Source: Allocoprobacillus merdigallinarum (GTDB lineage Bacteria > Bacillota_I > Bacilli_A > Erysipelotrichales > Coprobacillaceae). Taken from it: a stretch of DNA of 17,456 nucleotides. The notes below the pieces were generated by a model. The model was not told the origin of the DNA, searched no databases, and saw nothing but the letters and a program-made list of their open reading frames with translations. Shown here piece by piece: positions 1 through 8,335 of the stretch (its first letter is position 1; each line of letters starts with the position of its first letter). The stretch covers positions 1 through 17,456 of the forward strand of contig DWZO01000077.1 in the NCBI GenBank assembly GCA_019117525.1, written 5' to 3'. The translations under genes and the position numbers were made by a program.

Positions 1-16
1 AGAGGAAAATATAAAA

Positions 17-53
17 AAAGGAAATAAAATAATGAATGTCTGCAATTTCCTTT
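17..53. other. Stem-loop at the left edge
   Basis: AAAGGAAAT at 17-25 pairs perfectly with ATTTCCTTT at 45-53 around a 19-nt loop. No strong T-run follows it on the plus strand, so it is not a clear terminator. It may be the 3' end of a transcript that begins outside the window. Confidence 0.35.
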
Positions 54-62
54 AAAATAAAA

Positions 63-91
63 GTGGGGTGTTTCTGCCCCACAATTTTTTT
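63..91 (+). terminator. Rho-independent terminator (plus strand, possibly bidirectional)
   Basis: GTGGGG at 63-68 pairs with CCCCAC at 77-82 around an 8-nt loop, followed by a T-run at 85-91. The plus-strand gene it would terminate lies outside the window. The opposite strand has an interrupted T-run (ACTTTTATTTT), so it could also stop leftward transcription. Confidence 0.65.
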
Positions 92-130
92 AAAGCTTTT
101 TTATAAAACCCCGCGATTATTTAAAGCGCC

Positions 131-171
131 AAAAAGAATTATTATCCAACTCCAGATAATAATTCTTTTTT
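131..171 (-). terminator. Likely terminator of the opp operon
   Basis: A perfect 16-bp stem joins 131-146 and 155-170 around an 8-nt loop. Its base is a run of A/T pairs, so T-runs leave the stem in both directions. It lies about 120 bases past the oppF stop codon on the minus strand and is the strongest candidate for the end of the opp transcript. The same structure could also stop rightward transcription. The stretch 172-292 between it and oppF shows only a 12-bp palindrome (191-202) and no gene. Confidence 0.6.
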
Positions 172-292
172 GAAATTTTAATGTAAGAAAATGAGTACTC
201 ATCCTCTATTATATAAGTATTCAAACTGTAACTTTAAGTTGTTTGAAATTACTTTTATTGCTAATTACAATTCATCTATTATGAAAAGTGAA

Positions 293-1249
293 TTAACCAG
301 GGAAATGGCAAGCAACAAAATGTCCTTCTTCTAATTCCTTTAATTCAGGTTTTTCACTATGACATTTTTCGCATGCTTTGCTACATCTACCTGCAAATGG
401 ACATCCAGCAGGTAAATTAATTGGACTAGGAATATCTCCCTGTAAAATAATTCTTTTCTTTTCTTTTTCTAATTTTGGATCGGGAATAGGAACAGCTGAT
501 AATAAGGCTTGGCTATATGGATGCATTGCATTATAATAAACAGTATTAGCATCCCCAACTTCTACAACATGTCCCAAATACATAACTACAATACGGTCAG
601 AAATATATCTGACAATATCTAAGTCATGAGCAATGAAAAGATATGTTAAATTTAATTTTTTTTGTAAATCAATCAATAAGTTGATAACCTGTGACTGGAT
701 AGAAACATCTAATGCCGAAATAGGTTCATCACAAATCAAAAATTCAGGCTCAATTGCAAGTGCACGAGCAATACCAATACGTTGACGCTGACCACCAGAA
801 AACTCGTGTGGGAAACGGTTAGCAAATTCTTTATTTAAACCTACTAACTCTAAAAGTTCATCAACTCTTTCTTTTCTTTTTTTCGCATCATACATATTAT
901 GAACTTCCATACCTTCTGCAATAATATCTCCAACAGTCATACGTGGATTTAATGATGCATAAGGATCCTGGAAAATCATTTGTGCTTTTTTAGCAAAATT
1001 CAAACGATCTTTTGCATTTTTAATACGAACAACTTCACCATCATATGTAATTGTTCCTGATGTTGGCTGGTAGATTCCCATAACTGTACGACCTAATGTT
1101 GATTTTCCACAACCAGATTCACCAACCAATCCTAATGTTTCACCTTTTTTTATATCAAAAGAAACATGATTAACAGCTTTTAAGATTCCACCATTTACAT
1201 GGAAACTCTTACAAATATCATCCAATGATAAGAGAACTTTTTCTTCCAT
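293..1249 (-). CDS. oppF: Oligopeptide ABC transporter ATP-binding protein OppF
   Basis: Second ATPase of the peptide importer; it hydrolyses ATP on the cytosolic face to drive OppBC. Visible motifs in the 318 residues are Walker A GESGCGKST (43-51), the Q-loop at Q94, signature SGGQRQR (151-157), Walker B LICDEP (171-176) and switch H208. The C-terminal oligopeptide-transporter extension holds cysteines C283, C289, C293, C296 and C314. In related OppD/DppD proteins such a cluster binds an iron-sulfur centre; that is family knowledge, not visible here. The start overlaps the oppD stop as TAATG, with GAGGAAAAATA just upstream, so translation is probably coupled. It is the last gene of the operon. 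The OppF rather than OppD call rests on gene order and the shorter form; substrate specificity cannot be read from the sequence. Confidence 0.93.
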   Translation of the reverse strand: MEEKVLLSLDDICKSFHVNGGILKAVNHVSFDIKKGETLGLVGESGCGKSTLGRTVMGIYQPTSGTITYDGEVVRIKNAKDRLNFAKKAQMIFQDPYASLNPRMTVGDIIAEGMEVHNMYDAKKRKERVDELLELVGLNKEFANRFPHEFSGGQRQRIGIARALAIEPEFLICDEPISALDVSIQSQVINLLIDLQKKLNLTYLFIAHDLDIVRYISDRIVVMYLGHVVEVGDANTVYYNAMHPYSQALLSAVPIPDPKLEKEKKRIILQGDIPSPINLPAGCPFAGRCSKACEKCHSEKPELKELEEGHFVACHFPG

Positions 1250-2250
1250 TATTTTTCCTCCTTATTTACAGGACAATCTTTATGTAATAACCAGCAAGAA
1301 GCTTCATGTCCTTCTCCAACTTTAAATACTGGAGGTTGTTTTTCTTTACATATTTTCATACATTTATCACAACGACTTGCAAATCCACACCCTTGAGGTG
1401 GCATTAACAAATCAGGAGGTGTTCCAGGAATTGATGTTAATGTATCTTCTTTATTTGTATCATGTTTTGGTAATGAATTTAATAATGCACTTGTATATGG
1501 ATGACTTGGATTATAGAAAATATCATCAGAAGTTCCTGTTTCTACAACCTTACCAGCATACATAACAGCAATTCTATCTGCTAAAGATGCAACAACTCCT
1601 AAATCATGTGTAATAAGAATAATAGCAGTATCAATTTCTTTTCGTACTTCAGCTAATAAATCAATAATTTGTGCCTGAATTGTTACGTCCAAGGCTGTTG
1701 TTGGTTCATCAGCAATCAATAATTTTGGGTTACAAGATAAAGCCATGGCAATCATTGCTCTTTGTCTCATTCCACCAGAAAATTGATGTGGATATTGTTT
1801 AGCACGTTCTTCTGCATTAGGAATTTGAACTTTTTTAAGCATTTCAATTGCTTTTGCTTGAGCTTCTTCTTTACTTAATTTTTGATGATGCTTGATTGCT
1901 TCAACAATTTGCTTTCCAACCTGCATTGTTGGGTTTAAACATGTCATTGGATCCTGGAAAATCATACTTACTTCTTTTCCACGAATTTTTTGCATATCTT
2001 CTTCTGATGTATTAACAATATCAATACCATCTAATATTAATTCACCAGATTTAATTCTTGCAGGGGGCATAGGATTTAATTTCATGATTGTCTGTGCAGT
2101 TACAGATTTACCACATCCTGATTCACCTACAACTGCTAAAACCTCACCTTTATCGACATGATACGTAACACCACGTACAGCCTGTACTTCACCAGCATAT
2201 GTATCAAAAGACACATATAAATCTTTTATATCTAAAACTCTATCTGACAT
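1249..2250 (-). CDS. oppD: Oligopeptide ABC transporter ATP-binding protein OppD
   Basis: ATPase partner of OppF in the Opp/Dpp importer. The 333 residues contain Walker A GESGCGKS (42-49), Q99 of the Q-loop, signature SGGMRQR (158-164), Walker B LLIADEP (177-183) and H215 of the switch. The C-terminal domain carries C288, C294, C297, C301 and C319, the arrangement linked to an iron-sulfur cluster in some OppD/DppD proteins. The start is the ATG at 2250. An earlier ATG (2254) hits a stop after four codons. The AGGAGG that serves the start lies inside the last codons of oppC, 5 bp upstream across the gap, and the gene overlaps oppF by one base. These spacings mark a tightly coupled operon. Confidence 0.94.
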   Translation of the reverse strand: MSDRVLDIKDLYVSFDTYAGEVQAVRGVTYHVDKGEVLAVVGESGCGKSVTAQTIMKLNPMPPARIKSGELILDGIDIVNTSEEDMQKIRGKEVSMIFQDPMTCLNPTMQVGKQIVEAIKHHQKLSKEEAQAKAIEMLKKVQIPNAEERAKQYPHQFSGGMRQRAMIAMALSCNPKLLIADEPTTALDVTIQAQIIDLLAEVRKEIDTAIILITHDLGVVASLADRIAVMYAGKVVETGTSDDIFYNPSHPYTSALLNSLPKHDTNKEDTLTSIPGTPPDLLMPPQGCGFASRCDKCMKICKEKQPPVFKVGEGHEASCWLLHKDCPVNKEEK

Positions 2251-2255
2251 TCATG

Positions 2256-3230
2256 TTACCTCCTTAATTTTGGATCGAAGACATCTCTTAATTTATCTCC
2301 TAACAAGTTAAAACTTAACATTGTAATTGAGATAAAAAATGCAGGGAATAATAACTGTTCAGGATAGTATCTGAAGTTTGTAATACCATCTTGTGCCATT
2401 GTACCCCATGAAGCTCCAGGTACAGGAATACCCAAACCAATAAATGAAAGGAATGCTTCAGTAAAAATAGCACTAGGAATTGCTAAAGTTAAATTTACAA
2501 TAATAATTGATAAAATGTTAGGGAATAAGTGTTTAGCAATAATTCGTGATGTTGAACATCCCATTGATTTCGCAGCAATAACAAATTCCTGTTCTTTCAA
2601 ACGCATGACTTCACCACGAACAAGTCTTGCCATTCCAACCCATCCTACCGAAACCATTGCGATAATAATCGTTATCATACCTGGTTTCATGATTGTCATC
2701 AATAAGATAACGATCATTAGATATGGAATACCATTAACAATTTCAACAATACGCATCATGATTGTATCTACAAAACCACCAAAGTATCCAGAAATTCCAC
2801 CATAAACAACACCAATGAGACAGTTTACAAGCACCGTAACAAAGGCGATAATTAATGAAATACGTCCACCTTCCCAGATACGTACAAAAGTATCTCTACC
2901 TAAATAGTCAGTTCCAAAAATATGGAAACATGTTCCATCACTAAAAAATGGATCTGCATTGACATGCCATGTATGCTGTTCAGAGTACCCATATGGACAA
3001 AAAATAGGAATTAAAATAGCACACAATGAAATAATAACTAAAATTGTTACAAATACAATTGCAGATTTATCTCTTTTCAAACGACCAAAAGCATCTTGCC
3101 AGAAGCTAATACTTGGTCTTCTAATTTCTTCACTCTTTTCTAAATCACGACCAACCCATTCAAAAGCACTGCTATCAATGTCAGTTGTTGGAGTAATTTC
3201 TTCTACAATTTCTTTATTTAATTCTGCCAT
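2256..3230 (-). CDS. oppC: Oligopeptide ABC transporter permease OppC
   Basis: Inner-membrane permease that pairs with OppB to form the peptide channel. The 324 residues start with a roughly 55-residue cytosolic tail, then a first membrane segment near 58-78. An extracytoplasmic loop carrying the family motif FGTDYLGRDTF (105-115) follows, and then the transport domain. The EAA loop that docks onto the ATPases is visible around 212-238 (EFVIAAKSMG). The typical endings LSFIGLGIPVPGASWG and LLGDKLRDVFDP are present. AAGGAG lies upstream of the ATG and overlaps the end of oppB, with a 6-bp gap between the genes. Length and motifs are normal for the family. Confidence 0.95.
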   Translation of the reverse strand: MAELNKEIVEEITPTTDIDSSAFEWVGRDLEKSEEIRRPSISFWQDAFGRLKRDKSAIVFVTILVIISLCAILIPIFCPYGYSEQHTWHVNADPFFSDGTCFHIFGTDYLGRDTFVRIWEGGRISLIIAFVTVLVNCLIGVVYGGISGYFGGFVDTIMMRIVEIVNGIPYLMIVILLMTIMKPGMITIIIAMVSVGWVGMARLVRGEVMRLKEQEFVIAAKSMGCSTSRIIAKHLFPNILSIIIVNLTLAIPSAIFTEAFLSFIGLGIPVPGASWGTMAQDGITNFRYYPEQLLFPAFFISITMLSFNLLGDKLRDVFDPKLRR

Positions 3231-3236
3231 ATCACA

Positions 3237-4199
3237 CTACTCCTTCTTTCCAGCTACATTGACTCTAGGGTCAATAACTCCATATAAAATATCAACAATT
3301 AAAATAGATAATATTAGGAAAATACCAAACAAGATAGTTGTTCCCGCAATCATTGTATAATCCTGTTCCTTAATTGACGTTACGAAATAACGCCCCATTC
3401 CAGGAATAGAGAAAACCTGTTCAACAACGAATGATCCAGTTAAAATTGAAGCAATTGTTGGTCCTAAAACTGTTAAAACAGGCATACAAGCATTTCTTAA
3501 AGCATGACGCCAAATAATCATTTTTTCAGATAAACCTTTAGCTTTTGCTGTTTTGATATAATCCGAACTAAGAACATCTAGCATACTTGTTCTTGTCAAA
3601 CGAGAAATCGTTGCCAAAGGTCCTAAACAAAGTGCAATGGATGGCAGTATTTTCGCAGCTTCGCTTTGCCAACCCGTAATGGGAAAAATAACCGTTCCTG
3701 TCAATTTATTAAACTGTAAGGCAACAAAATACTGTAGCAGTGCCGCCACAATAAAGTTTGGTACAGAAACACCAAAAACTGCAATACCCATACCAAATGT
3801 ATCAATTTTTGAACCACGTCTAATTGCTGATAATGATCCAATTGCAACACCACCAAATACAGCTAAAATCATCGCTCTAATTCCTAATTCAGCTGAATAA
3901 GGAAATGCAGTTCCTAAAATTGTTGAAACATCTCTACCATATTTAATAGATGATCCAAAATCACCTGTTAAGGCATTTCCAATATAAATAAATAACTGTT
4001 CTAATAATGGTTTATCTAAACCATATTTTGCTTTTAATGCCGCTTCAACCGCTGGACTGATTGCCTTTTCACCGGAAATCGGATCACCTGGAAGAGAATG
4101 CATTAAAAAGAAAGTTATAACAATTAATACAAGAATTGTCACAAACGAATATAAAAGACGTTGTAAAATATATTTGATTAATTGTTTTCTTTTACCCAT
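3237..4199 (-). CDS. oppB: Oligopeptide ABC transporter permease OppB
   Basis: Permease partner of OppC. I start it at the ATG at 4199 (320 residues). An in-frame GTG at 4208 has AAAGGA only one base upstream, whereas the same AAAGGA lies 10 nt before the ATG. The first membrane segment follows at about residues 11-32. Next come the periplasmic PGDP motif (about 36-39) and the KYGLDKP motif, and then the permease domain with its EAA loop (DYIKTAKAKGLSEK...RNACMP). The C-terminus has the standard SIPGMGRYF and VDILYGVIDPRV. It lies about 90 bases after oppA, and that gap holds a perfect hairpin likely to set the ratio of binding protein to permease. Family assignment is secure; the start could be three codons longer. 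Confidence 0.93.
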   Translation of the reverse strand: MGKRKQLIKYILQRLLYSFVTILVLIVITFFLMHSLPGDPISGEKAISPAVEAALKAKYGLDKPLLEQLFIYIGNALTGDFGSSIKYGRDVSTILGTAFPYSAELGIRAMILAVFGGVAIGSLSAIRRGSKIDTFGMGIAVFGVSVPNFIVAALLQYFVALQFNKLTGTVIFPITGWQSEAAKILPSIALCLGPLATISRLTRTSMLDVLSSDYIKTAKAKGLSEKMIIWRHALRNACMPVLTVLGPTIASILTGSFVVEQVFSIPGMGRYFVTSIKEQDYTMIAGTTILFGIFLILSILIVDILYGVIDPRVNVAGKKE

Positions 4200-4234
4200 T
4201 TTTTTCACATCCTTTATTTTTCTTTAAACAATAG

Positions 4235-4267
4235 AATGGGACTATATAGACAACACATAGTCCCATT
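4235..4267 (-). promoter_or_regulatory. Intercistronic stem-loop between oppA and oppB
   Basis: AATGGGACTAT at 4235-4245 is the exact reverse complement of ATAGTCCCATT at 4257-4267, giving an 11-bp stem with an 11-nt loop on the oppA mRNA. A smaller GGTTT/AAACC hairpin (4269-4282) lies between it and the oppA stop codon. No T-run follows on the minus strand, so it should not be a full terminator. An mRNA-stabilising or processing hairpin that leaves extra oppA message is the likelier role. Confidence 0.6.
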
Positions 4268-4288
4268 AGGTTTTTTTAAACCGTTTTT

Positions 4289-6070
4289 TTACTTAACTTC
4301 AGCAAATCTTAAATCAATATCAGCAAATGCATTTCTGACAACACCAGTTAATCTATCTGAACAAATATAAGATTTTTGTCTGTTATAGATTAAACCAACA
4401 GCGTAATCTTCAGCAAGGATTTTTTCAGCTTGAATTAAGTATTCAGTACGTTTAGCACTATCGCTTTCAACTAATGCAGCTTTAACAAGTTTGTCGTATT
4501 CTGGATTAGAATATCCACCATGGTTGTTTCCACCACCAGTTAACCATAAATCAATATAACTCATTGGATCATCATAGTCTGCAGACCATCCAGCAAATAC
4601 GATGTCAAAGTTTCCACTTTGCATATCTGCAATTCTTGTTTTGAATTCAACTTGTTTAATTTCAACCTTAATTCCTAAGTTCTTTTCCCATTGTTCTTTA
4701 AAGTAAGCATATTGTTTTAATGCATCATCACCAGTGTCACCTAATAATGTTACTTCAAATGTATCAATGTCTAATCCTTCTTCTTTTAAACCTTCTTCTA
4801 ATAATGCTTTTAATTCAGCATAGTCTGCTTCAGTTTTAGGTCTTTCATATAAATTACCAACAGCTTTTGTAAATTCACCATTGTTTACTGAAGGTGCAGT
4901 TAAACATGTTGCAGCTGTAGATTGATCACCTTTTACTGTTTCAATATAAGTATCAACATCATAAGCTAATGATAAAGCATGACGTACTTTAACATTGTTT
5001 AATCCTTTTACATTATGATTAAATTCAAAATACCATACAGAACCATCAGCAAAGTTTAATACTTCTCTACCTTCTTTTGATAAGTTATTAGCTTGTTCAC
5101 CAGTTAAACCAATCATATCAACTGTACCATTTTCAAAATCATTTAAAGCAGTATTTGTGTTATCAATCATTTTGAATGTGATTTCATTTAATTTGATATT
5201 ATCTTTATTCCAATAGTTCTCATTTTTTTCTAGTACGATTTGTTCATTATGTGACCATTCTTTAAAGATAAATGGTCCATTTCCAACAAATCCTTCCATA
5301 TCATTTGCATAAGTGTCTAATCCACCACCTGCTTCATATGCTTTTTGTTGAAGTGGTGCAAAGTTATAGAATGCCATTAATTTTACGAAATATACATAAG
5401 GTCCAGTTAATTGAACAGTAAATGTAGTTCCGTCTTCAGAAGCAGACCATCCTTTTTTATCTAAATTTTCTTTAGTACGTGTTTCTAAATCTGCTTGATA
5501 TGCTTTTTCATCTTCTTCAGAATTTGTTTTGAAGACTTGAACTGTTTCTCCATCTTCTGTTTCTTCAACCATTTTTGCTTTTCCAGCATTTACATACTCA
5601 TCCTGTAAAGTAAGTGCTGTATTCAAATAATCGTTAGCTCCTACAATTAAAGGTGCCCATGTAGAAGCATATCCTGCACCATTTGTTGGTGAGAATAATT
5701 GATCCCATGCGAACTCAAAATCTTGAGCAGTAACTTGAGTCCCATCTTGCCATTTTGCATCTGGATTCAATGTAAATGTTACTGTTTTTCCATCCTCAGA
5801 AATTCCACCATTTTCTTTTGTAGGAACTTCTTTAGCAACACCAGGTTGAGCTTCATTATTTGCATCTAATGTAACCAACCCTTCCATTACGTGTCTAAGC
5901 ACATTCCCTGAAGTACTATCTGTGTTCAAGAATGAAAGCATTTCAGGTGGTTCACTAGCTAAGTTTACACTTACAGCTCCTTCTGTAGAAGTATTAGTGC
6001 CACCACATCCAACTAACATAGCTAAGCATGTTACAGAAGCGGCAGCTTTTGCAAACCAATTCTTTTTCAT
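4289..6070 (-). CDS. oppA: Peptide-binding lipoprotein OppA (SBP family 5)
   Basis: Extracellular peptide-binding receptor of the Opp importer, tethered to the membrane by a lipid. The 593 residues begin with a lipoprotein signal: positive MKKNWFAK, a hydrophobic stretch, and the lipobox L19-V-G-C22. Lipidation and cleavage at C22 are predicted. After it comes a long bacterial extracellular solute-binding family 5 body with recognisable segments such as PDAKWQDGTQVTAQDFEFAW, GNGPFIFKEW (about 264-273) and VRHALSLAYD. The ribosome site GGAGGAGGG lies 10 nt before the ATG at 6070. It is first in the operon, as expected, and probably most highly expressed given the downstream hairpin. An acidic insertion (TEDGETVQVF...EEDEKAY) makes it longer than typical Opp receptors. 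The bound peptide class cannot be told. Confidence 0.94.
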   Translation of the reverse strand: MKKNWFAKAAASVTCLAMLVGCGGTNTSTEGAVSVNLASEPPEMLSFLNTDSTSGNVLRHVMEGLVTLDANNEAQPGVAKEVPTKENGGISEDGKTVTFTLNPDAKWQDGTQVTAQDFEFAWDQLFSPTNGAGYASTWAPLIVGANDYLNTALTLQDEYVNAGKAKMVEETEDGETVQVFKTNSEEDEKAYQADLETRTKENLDKKGWSASEDGTTFTVQLTGPYVYFVKLMAFYNFAPLQQKAYEAGGGLDTYANDMEGFVGNGPFIFKEWSHNEQIVLEKNENYWNKDNIKLNEITFKMIDNTNTALNDFENGTVDMIGLTGEQANNLSKEGREVLNFADGSVWYFEFNHNVKGLNNVKVRHALSLAYDVDTYIETVKGDQSTAATCLTAPSVNNGEFTKAVGNLYERPKTEADYAELKALLEEGLKEEGLDIDTFEVTLLGDTGDDALKQYAYFKEQWEKNLGIKVEIKQVEFKTRIADMQSGNFDIVFAGWSADYDDPMSYIDLWLTGGGNNHGGYSNPEYDKLVKAALVESDSAKRTEYLIQAEKILAEDYAVGLIYNRQKSYICSDRLTGVVRNAFADIDLRFAEVK

Positions 6071-6089
6071 TATTTAATTTCCCTCCTCC

Positions 6090-6116
6090 AAAATAACCAA
6101 TCACGTTAGTTATTTT
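6090..6116 (-). promoter_or_regulatory. 5'-terminal hairpin of the oppA mRNA
   Basis: Positions 6090-6100 and 6106-6116 form an 11-bp stem (one G-U pair in RNA) with a five-base loop. It lies directly upstream of the oppA ribosome site (6082-6088). Its 5' arm begins at about the start predicted from the -10 at 6122-6127, so the transcript would begin with this hairpin. It could protect the 5' end from 5'-exonuclease, or act as an operator in DNA. Confidence 0.5.
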
Positions 6117-6121
6117 CTACT

Positions 6122-6130
6122 AATATATCA
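6122..6130 (-). promoter_or_regulatory. Predicted extended -10 promoter of the opp operon
   Basis: On the minus strand TGATATATT reads as an extended -10 (TG-n-TATATT). No good -35 is visible 16-18 bases upstream, which is common for extended -10 promoters. The predicted start is near 6116. No intrinsic terminator is visible between mscS and this point, so some read-through from mscS is possible. Confidence 0.45.
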
Positions 6131-6292
6131 CAACTCTTTTAAGATTGCTATACTTTTTTTAATGTTTTTTTGCTTTTTTGTCATAACCCAACCGAAACAC
6201 ACGTTTTTTTGTATTTTAACTAAATATAGATATTATTTTTTGACATCTGTATACAATTATATCGGTATTGTATGAATGTTTAAACATTTTTT

Positions 6293-7102
6293 CTATGATT
6301 TTATATCATTTTGTTGAATATGGACATCAATTTGTTGTGATGGAATTTTGATATTTTGTTCTTTGAAAATATCTCTGACTGCTACCCACAAATCATCATT
6401 CAAATCATAAAAATATTCATTTTTAGACCATACCCATATTTGCATGGAAACACTTCTTTCTTTATATTCGCCAATTTTCACAACTGGTGCTGGTTCCTTT
6501 AAAGCATATGGATGCTGATCTATAACTTTCATAAGAGCACTCTTAAATTTTTGAACATCGCTATCAGGATGTAATTCTACCGTCATAGTCACACGACGGA
6601 TATCTTCATGTGAATAATTGACAAAACTAGATGAAACCAGATCATTATTAGGAATAACAACCATTTTATTATCAAATGTCATGACAATTGTATAGAGAAG
6701 CTGTATTTCCTGAACAGTTCCTACATAGCCATCTATTTCTATAATATCTCCTTTAATAAATGGTTTAGAAAATAAAATCGTAATACCTGAAGCAACACCT
6801 TTCATAGAGTCTTGCAAGCCTAATGCAATAGCGGCTCCAGCTGTCGTTAAAACGGCCACTAATGATGTTGTAGGTACACCTAACTGTGCAATGACAGTAA
6901 TAATCACAATAATTTTTAATCCTATATTTAATATAGATATAACAAAATTTTCAATAATCGCATCAATCTGACTTCTTCTCATCATCTTTGAAAGAATATG
7001 TAATATTATTTTCACAGCATACCATCCAACTATAAATATAATGGTAGCTTCTATGACACTCATACCAAAGCCAGCATATTTTTCAATCAATCGATCTAGC
7101 AT
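6293..7102 (-). CDS. Small-conductance mechanosensitive channel (MscS family)
   Basis: Membrane channel that opens under tension to release solutes during hypo-osmotic shock. The 269 residues show membrane segments at about 15-37 and 56-74. The pore helix spans roughly 80-113 and has the family's Gly/Ala-rich pattern TTAGAAIALGLQDSMKGVASG. The cytosolic vestibule opens with KPFIKGDIIEI (113-123), GYVGTVQEI (125-133) and the IPNN stretch (150-153). Size is close to E. coli MscS, so this is a minimal MscS type rather than a large YbdG/MscK form. I chose the ATG at 7102 because GAGGA lies 6-7 nt before it. The ATG at 7108 would be only one base from that site. The gene is divergent from the degV-family gene, and oppA lies downstream on the same strand. 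A gating ligand, if any, is unknown. Confidence 0.9.
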   Translation of the reverse strand: MLDRLIEKYAGFGMSVIEATIIFIVGWYAVKIILHILSKMMRRSQIDAIIENFVISILNIGLKIIVIITVIAQLGVPTTSLVAVLTTAGAAIALGLQDSMKGVASGITILFSKPFIKGDIIEIDGYVGTVQEIQLLYTIVMTFDNKMVVIPNNDLVSSSFVNYSHEDIRRVTMTVELHPDSDVQKFKSALMKVIDQHPYALKEPAPVVKIGEYKERSVSMQIWVWSKNEYFYDLNDDLWVAVRDIFKEQNIKIPSQQIDVHIQQNDIKS

Positions 7103-7231
7103 TTTCATTCCTCTTTTCTTTTTTCATTATCTTATCACATTCACAATCTATATCATATCTTTTTTGCAATTTTATATGAATATATCATTATTATTTTCAC
7201 CCTAGAAATATATCTCAATGCACAAAAAGAG

Positions 7232-7259
7232 TTGCATTATTTTTTTATTTAGATACAAT
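7232..7259 (+). promoter_or_regulatory. Predicted SigA promoter of the degV-family gene
   Basis: TTGCAT (7232-7237) and TACAAT (7254-7259) are separated by 16 bases, a good SigA-like match. The start would fall near 7266, giving a leader of about 20 nt before the ATG at 7287. Confidence 0.5.
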
Positions 7260-7286
7260 AATATTATTAACATAAGGAGGAATTTC

Positions 7287-8156
7287 ATGAAAGTAGCAAT
7301 TATGACTGACAGTAATAGTGGAATTACGCAAAGTGAAGCCAAGGAATTAGGAATTTTTGTTTTACCTATGCCTTTTACTATTGATGGTCAGGAATATAAA
7401 GAAGATATCAATCTGACTCAAGAAGAGTTTTATGATAAGTTAATGAATGGAGCTGAAGTTTTTACTTCACAGCCAGCCGCTGGAGAAGTGACGGCTTTCT
7501 TTGATCGTATTTTAGAAGATTATGATCAGATTGTGCATATTCCAATGTCAAGTGGTTTAAGTGGTTCTTGCCAGACTGCTATGATGTTAGCTGATGATGA
7601 AGATTATAAAGGAAAAGTCTTTGTTGTAGACTCACAACGTATTTCTGTGACTCAAAAATGGGATGTTTTGGATGCCATGGCATTAGCGAAACAAGGTAAA
7701 GATGCAAAAGAAATTCATGATATCTTAATGGAAAATAAATTCAATGCATCTATCTATATTACTGTGAACACTTTGGAATATTTAAAAAAAGGTGGTCGTA
7801 TTACACCAGCTGCTGCAGCCTTAGGAGGATTATTAAAAATCAAACCTGTTCTCACAATTCAAGGTGAAAAATTAGATTCTTTCCAAAAAACACGTACAAT
7901 GCAAAAGGCATCAAAAATAATGATTGAAGCCCTTCAAAAAGATATTAAAGAACGTATTGATCCCATACATGAAGATATGTCAGAGGCTCATATCATGATT
8001 GCTTATACATATGATAGAGATTTGGCATTTGAATTCAAAAAAGAAGTGGAAGAAGCTTTCCCAAATCATGATATTATCTGTGATCCACTTTCTTTAAGTG
8101 TTGCTTGTCATATTGGACCTCATTCTTTAGCAATTGGCGCATGTAAAAAGATTTAA
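7287..8156 (+). CDS. DegV family fatty-acid-binding protein
   Basis: DegV/FakB-type proteins bind a fatty acid and, with FakA kinase, present it for phosphorylation and phospholipid synthesis. FakA is not in this window. The 289 residues have the family landmarks: MTDSNSGI (6-13), the ligand-contact motif TSQPAAGE (60-67), MSSGLSGS (87-94), and LEYLKKGGRI (163-172). The C-terminal HIGPHSLAIGA (275-285) corresponds to the usual H-x-GPG region but has GPH instead of GPG, a small deviation near the ligand pocket. The start at 7287 follows an AAGGAGG site with a spacing of about 6 nt. The longer reading from 7218 would run through the promoter. A strong terminator begins just past the stop, so this is a single-gene unit. 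Whether it is a true FakB cannot be settled from sequence alone. Confidence 0.92.
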   Translation: MKVAIMTDSNSGITQSEAKELGIFVLPMPFTIDGQEYKEDINLTQEEFYDKLMNGAEVFTSQPAAGEVTAFFDRILEDYDQIVHIPMSSGLSGSCQTAMMLADDEDYKGKVFVVDSQRISVTQKWDVLDAMALAKQGKDAKEIHDILMENKFNASIYITVNTLEYLKKGGRITPAAAALGGLLKIKPVLTIQGEKLDSFQKTRTMQKASKIMIEALQKDIKERIDPIHEDMSEAHIMIAYTYDRDLAFEFKKEVEEAFPNHDIICDPLSLSVACHIGPHSLAIGACKKI

Positions 8157-8158
8157 CG

Positions 8159-8182
8159 GCTACTCAAAGGAGTAGCTTTTTT
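8159..8182 (+). terminator. Terminator of the degV-family gene
   Basis: GCTACTC (8159-8165) and GAGTAGC (8170-8176) form a perfect 7-bp stem with an AAAG loop, followed by six T at 8177-8182. It begins three bases after the stop codon. Confidence 0.9.
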
Positions 8183-8326
8183 GTTAAATTCGTATCTTCT
8201 ATTTGCATTTCACTATATTTTCAGTTATGATACAGTATGTCAATAAGATAGATTTTCATTTTTCAACAGTTTTTTATCATAATAATAGATAAAATAGAGA
8301 GCACTGATGAAAAAACATATGAAAAA

Positions 8327-8335
8327 TGGTATAAT
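8327..8335 (+). promoter_or_regulatory. Predicted extended -10 promoter of rnj
   Basis: TGGTATAAT is a perfect extended -10 (TG-n-TATAAT). No good -35 lies upstream. Transcription should start near 8342, leaving a leader of about 84 nt. A dyad, AAGTAT-AG-ATACTT (8342-8355), begins at that point. Confidence 0.55.

Noticed and set aside
33..56. Seven-codon frame MNVCNFL in the first hairpin
   Set aside because: Too short and with no repeated regulatory codons. It is most likely chance within the loop and stem.
4200..4208. GTG start for oppB three codons upstream
   Set aside because: AAAGGA would be one base from the GTG, while it lies 10 nt from the ATG at 4199.
6251..6288. Inverted repeats after mscS (ATACAAT/ATTGTAT and AATGTTTAAACATT) as a terminator
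   Set aside because: No T-run follows on the minus strand, and both are short A/T-rich palindromes.
7218..7286. N-terminal extension of the DegV-family protein
   Set aside because: It crosses the predicted promoter. AAGGAGG directly precedes the ATG at 7287, where the family similarity begins.
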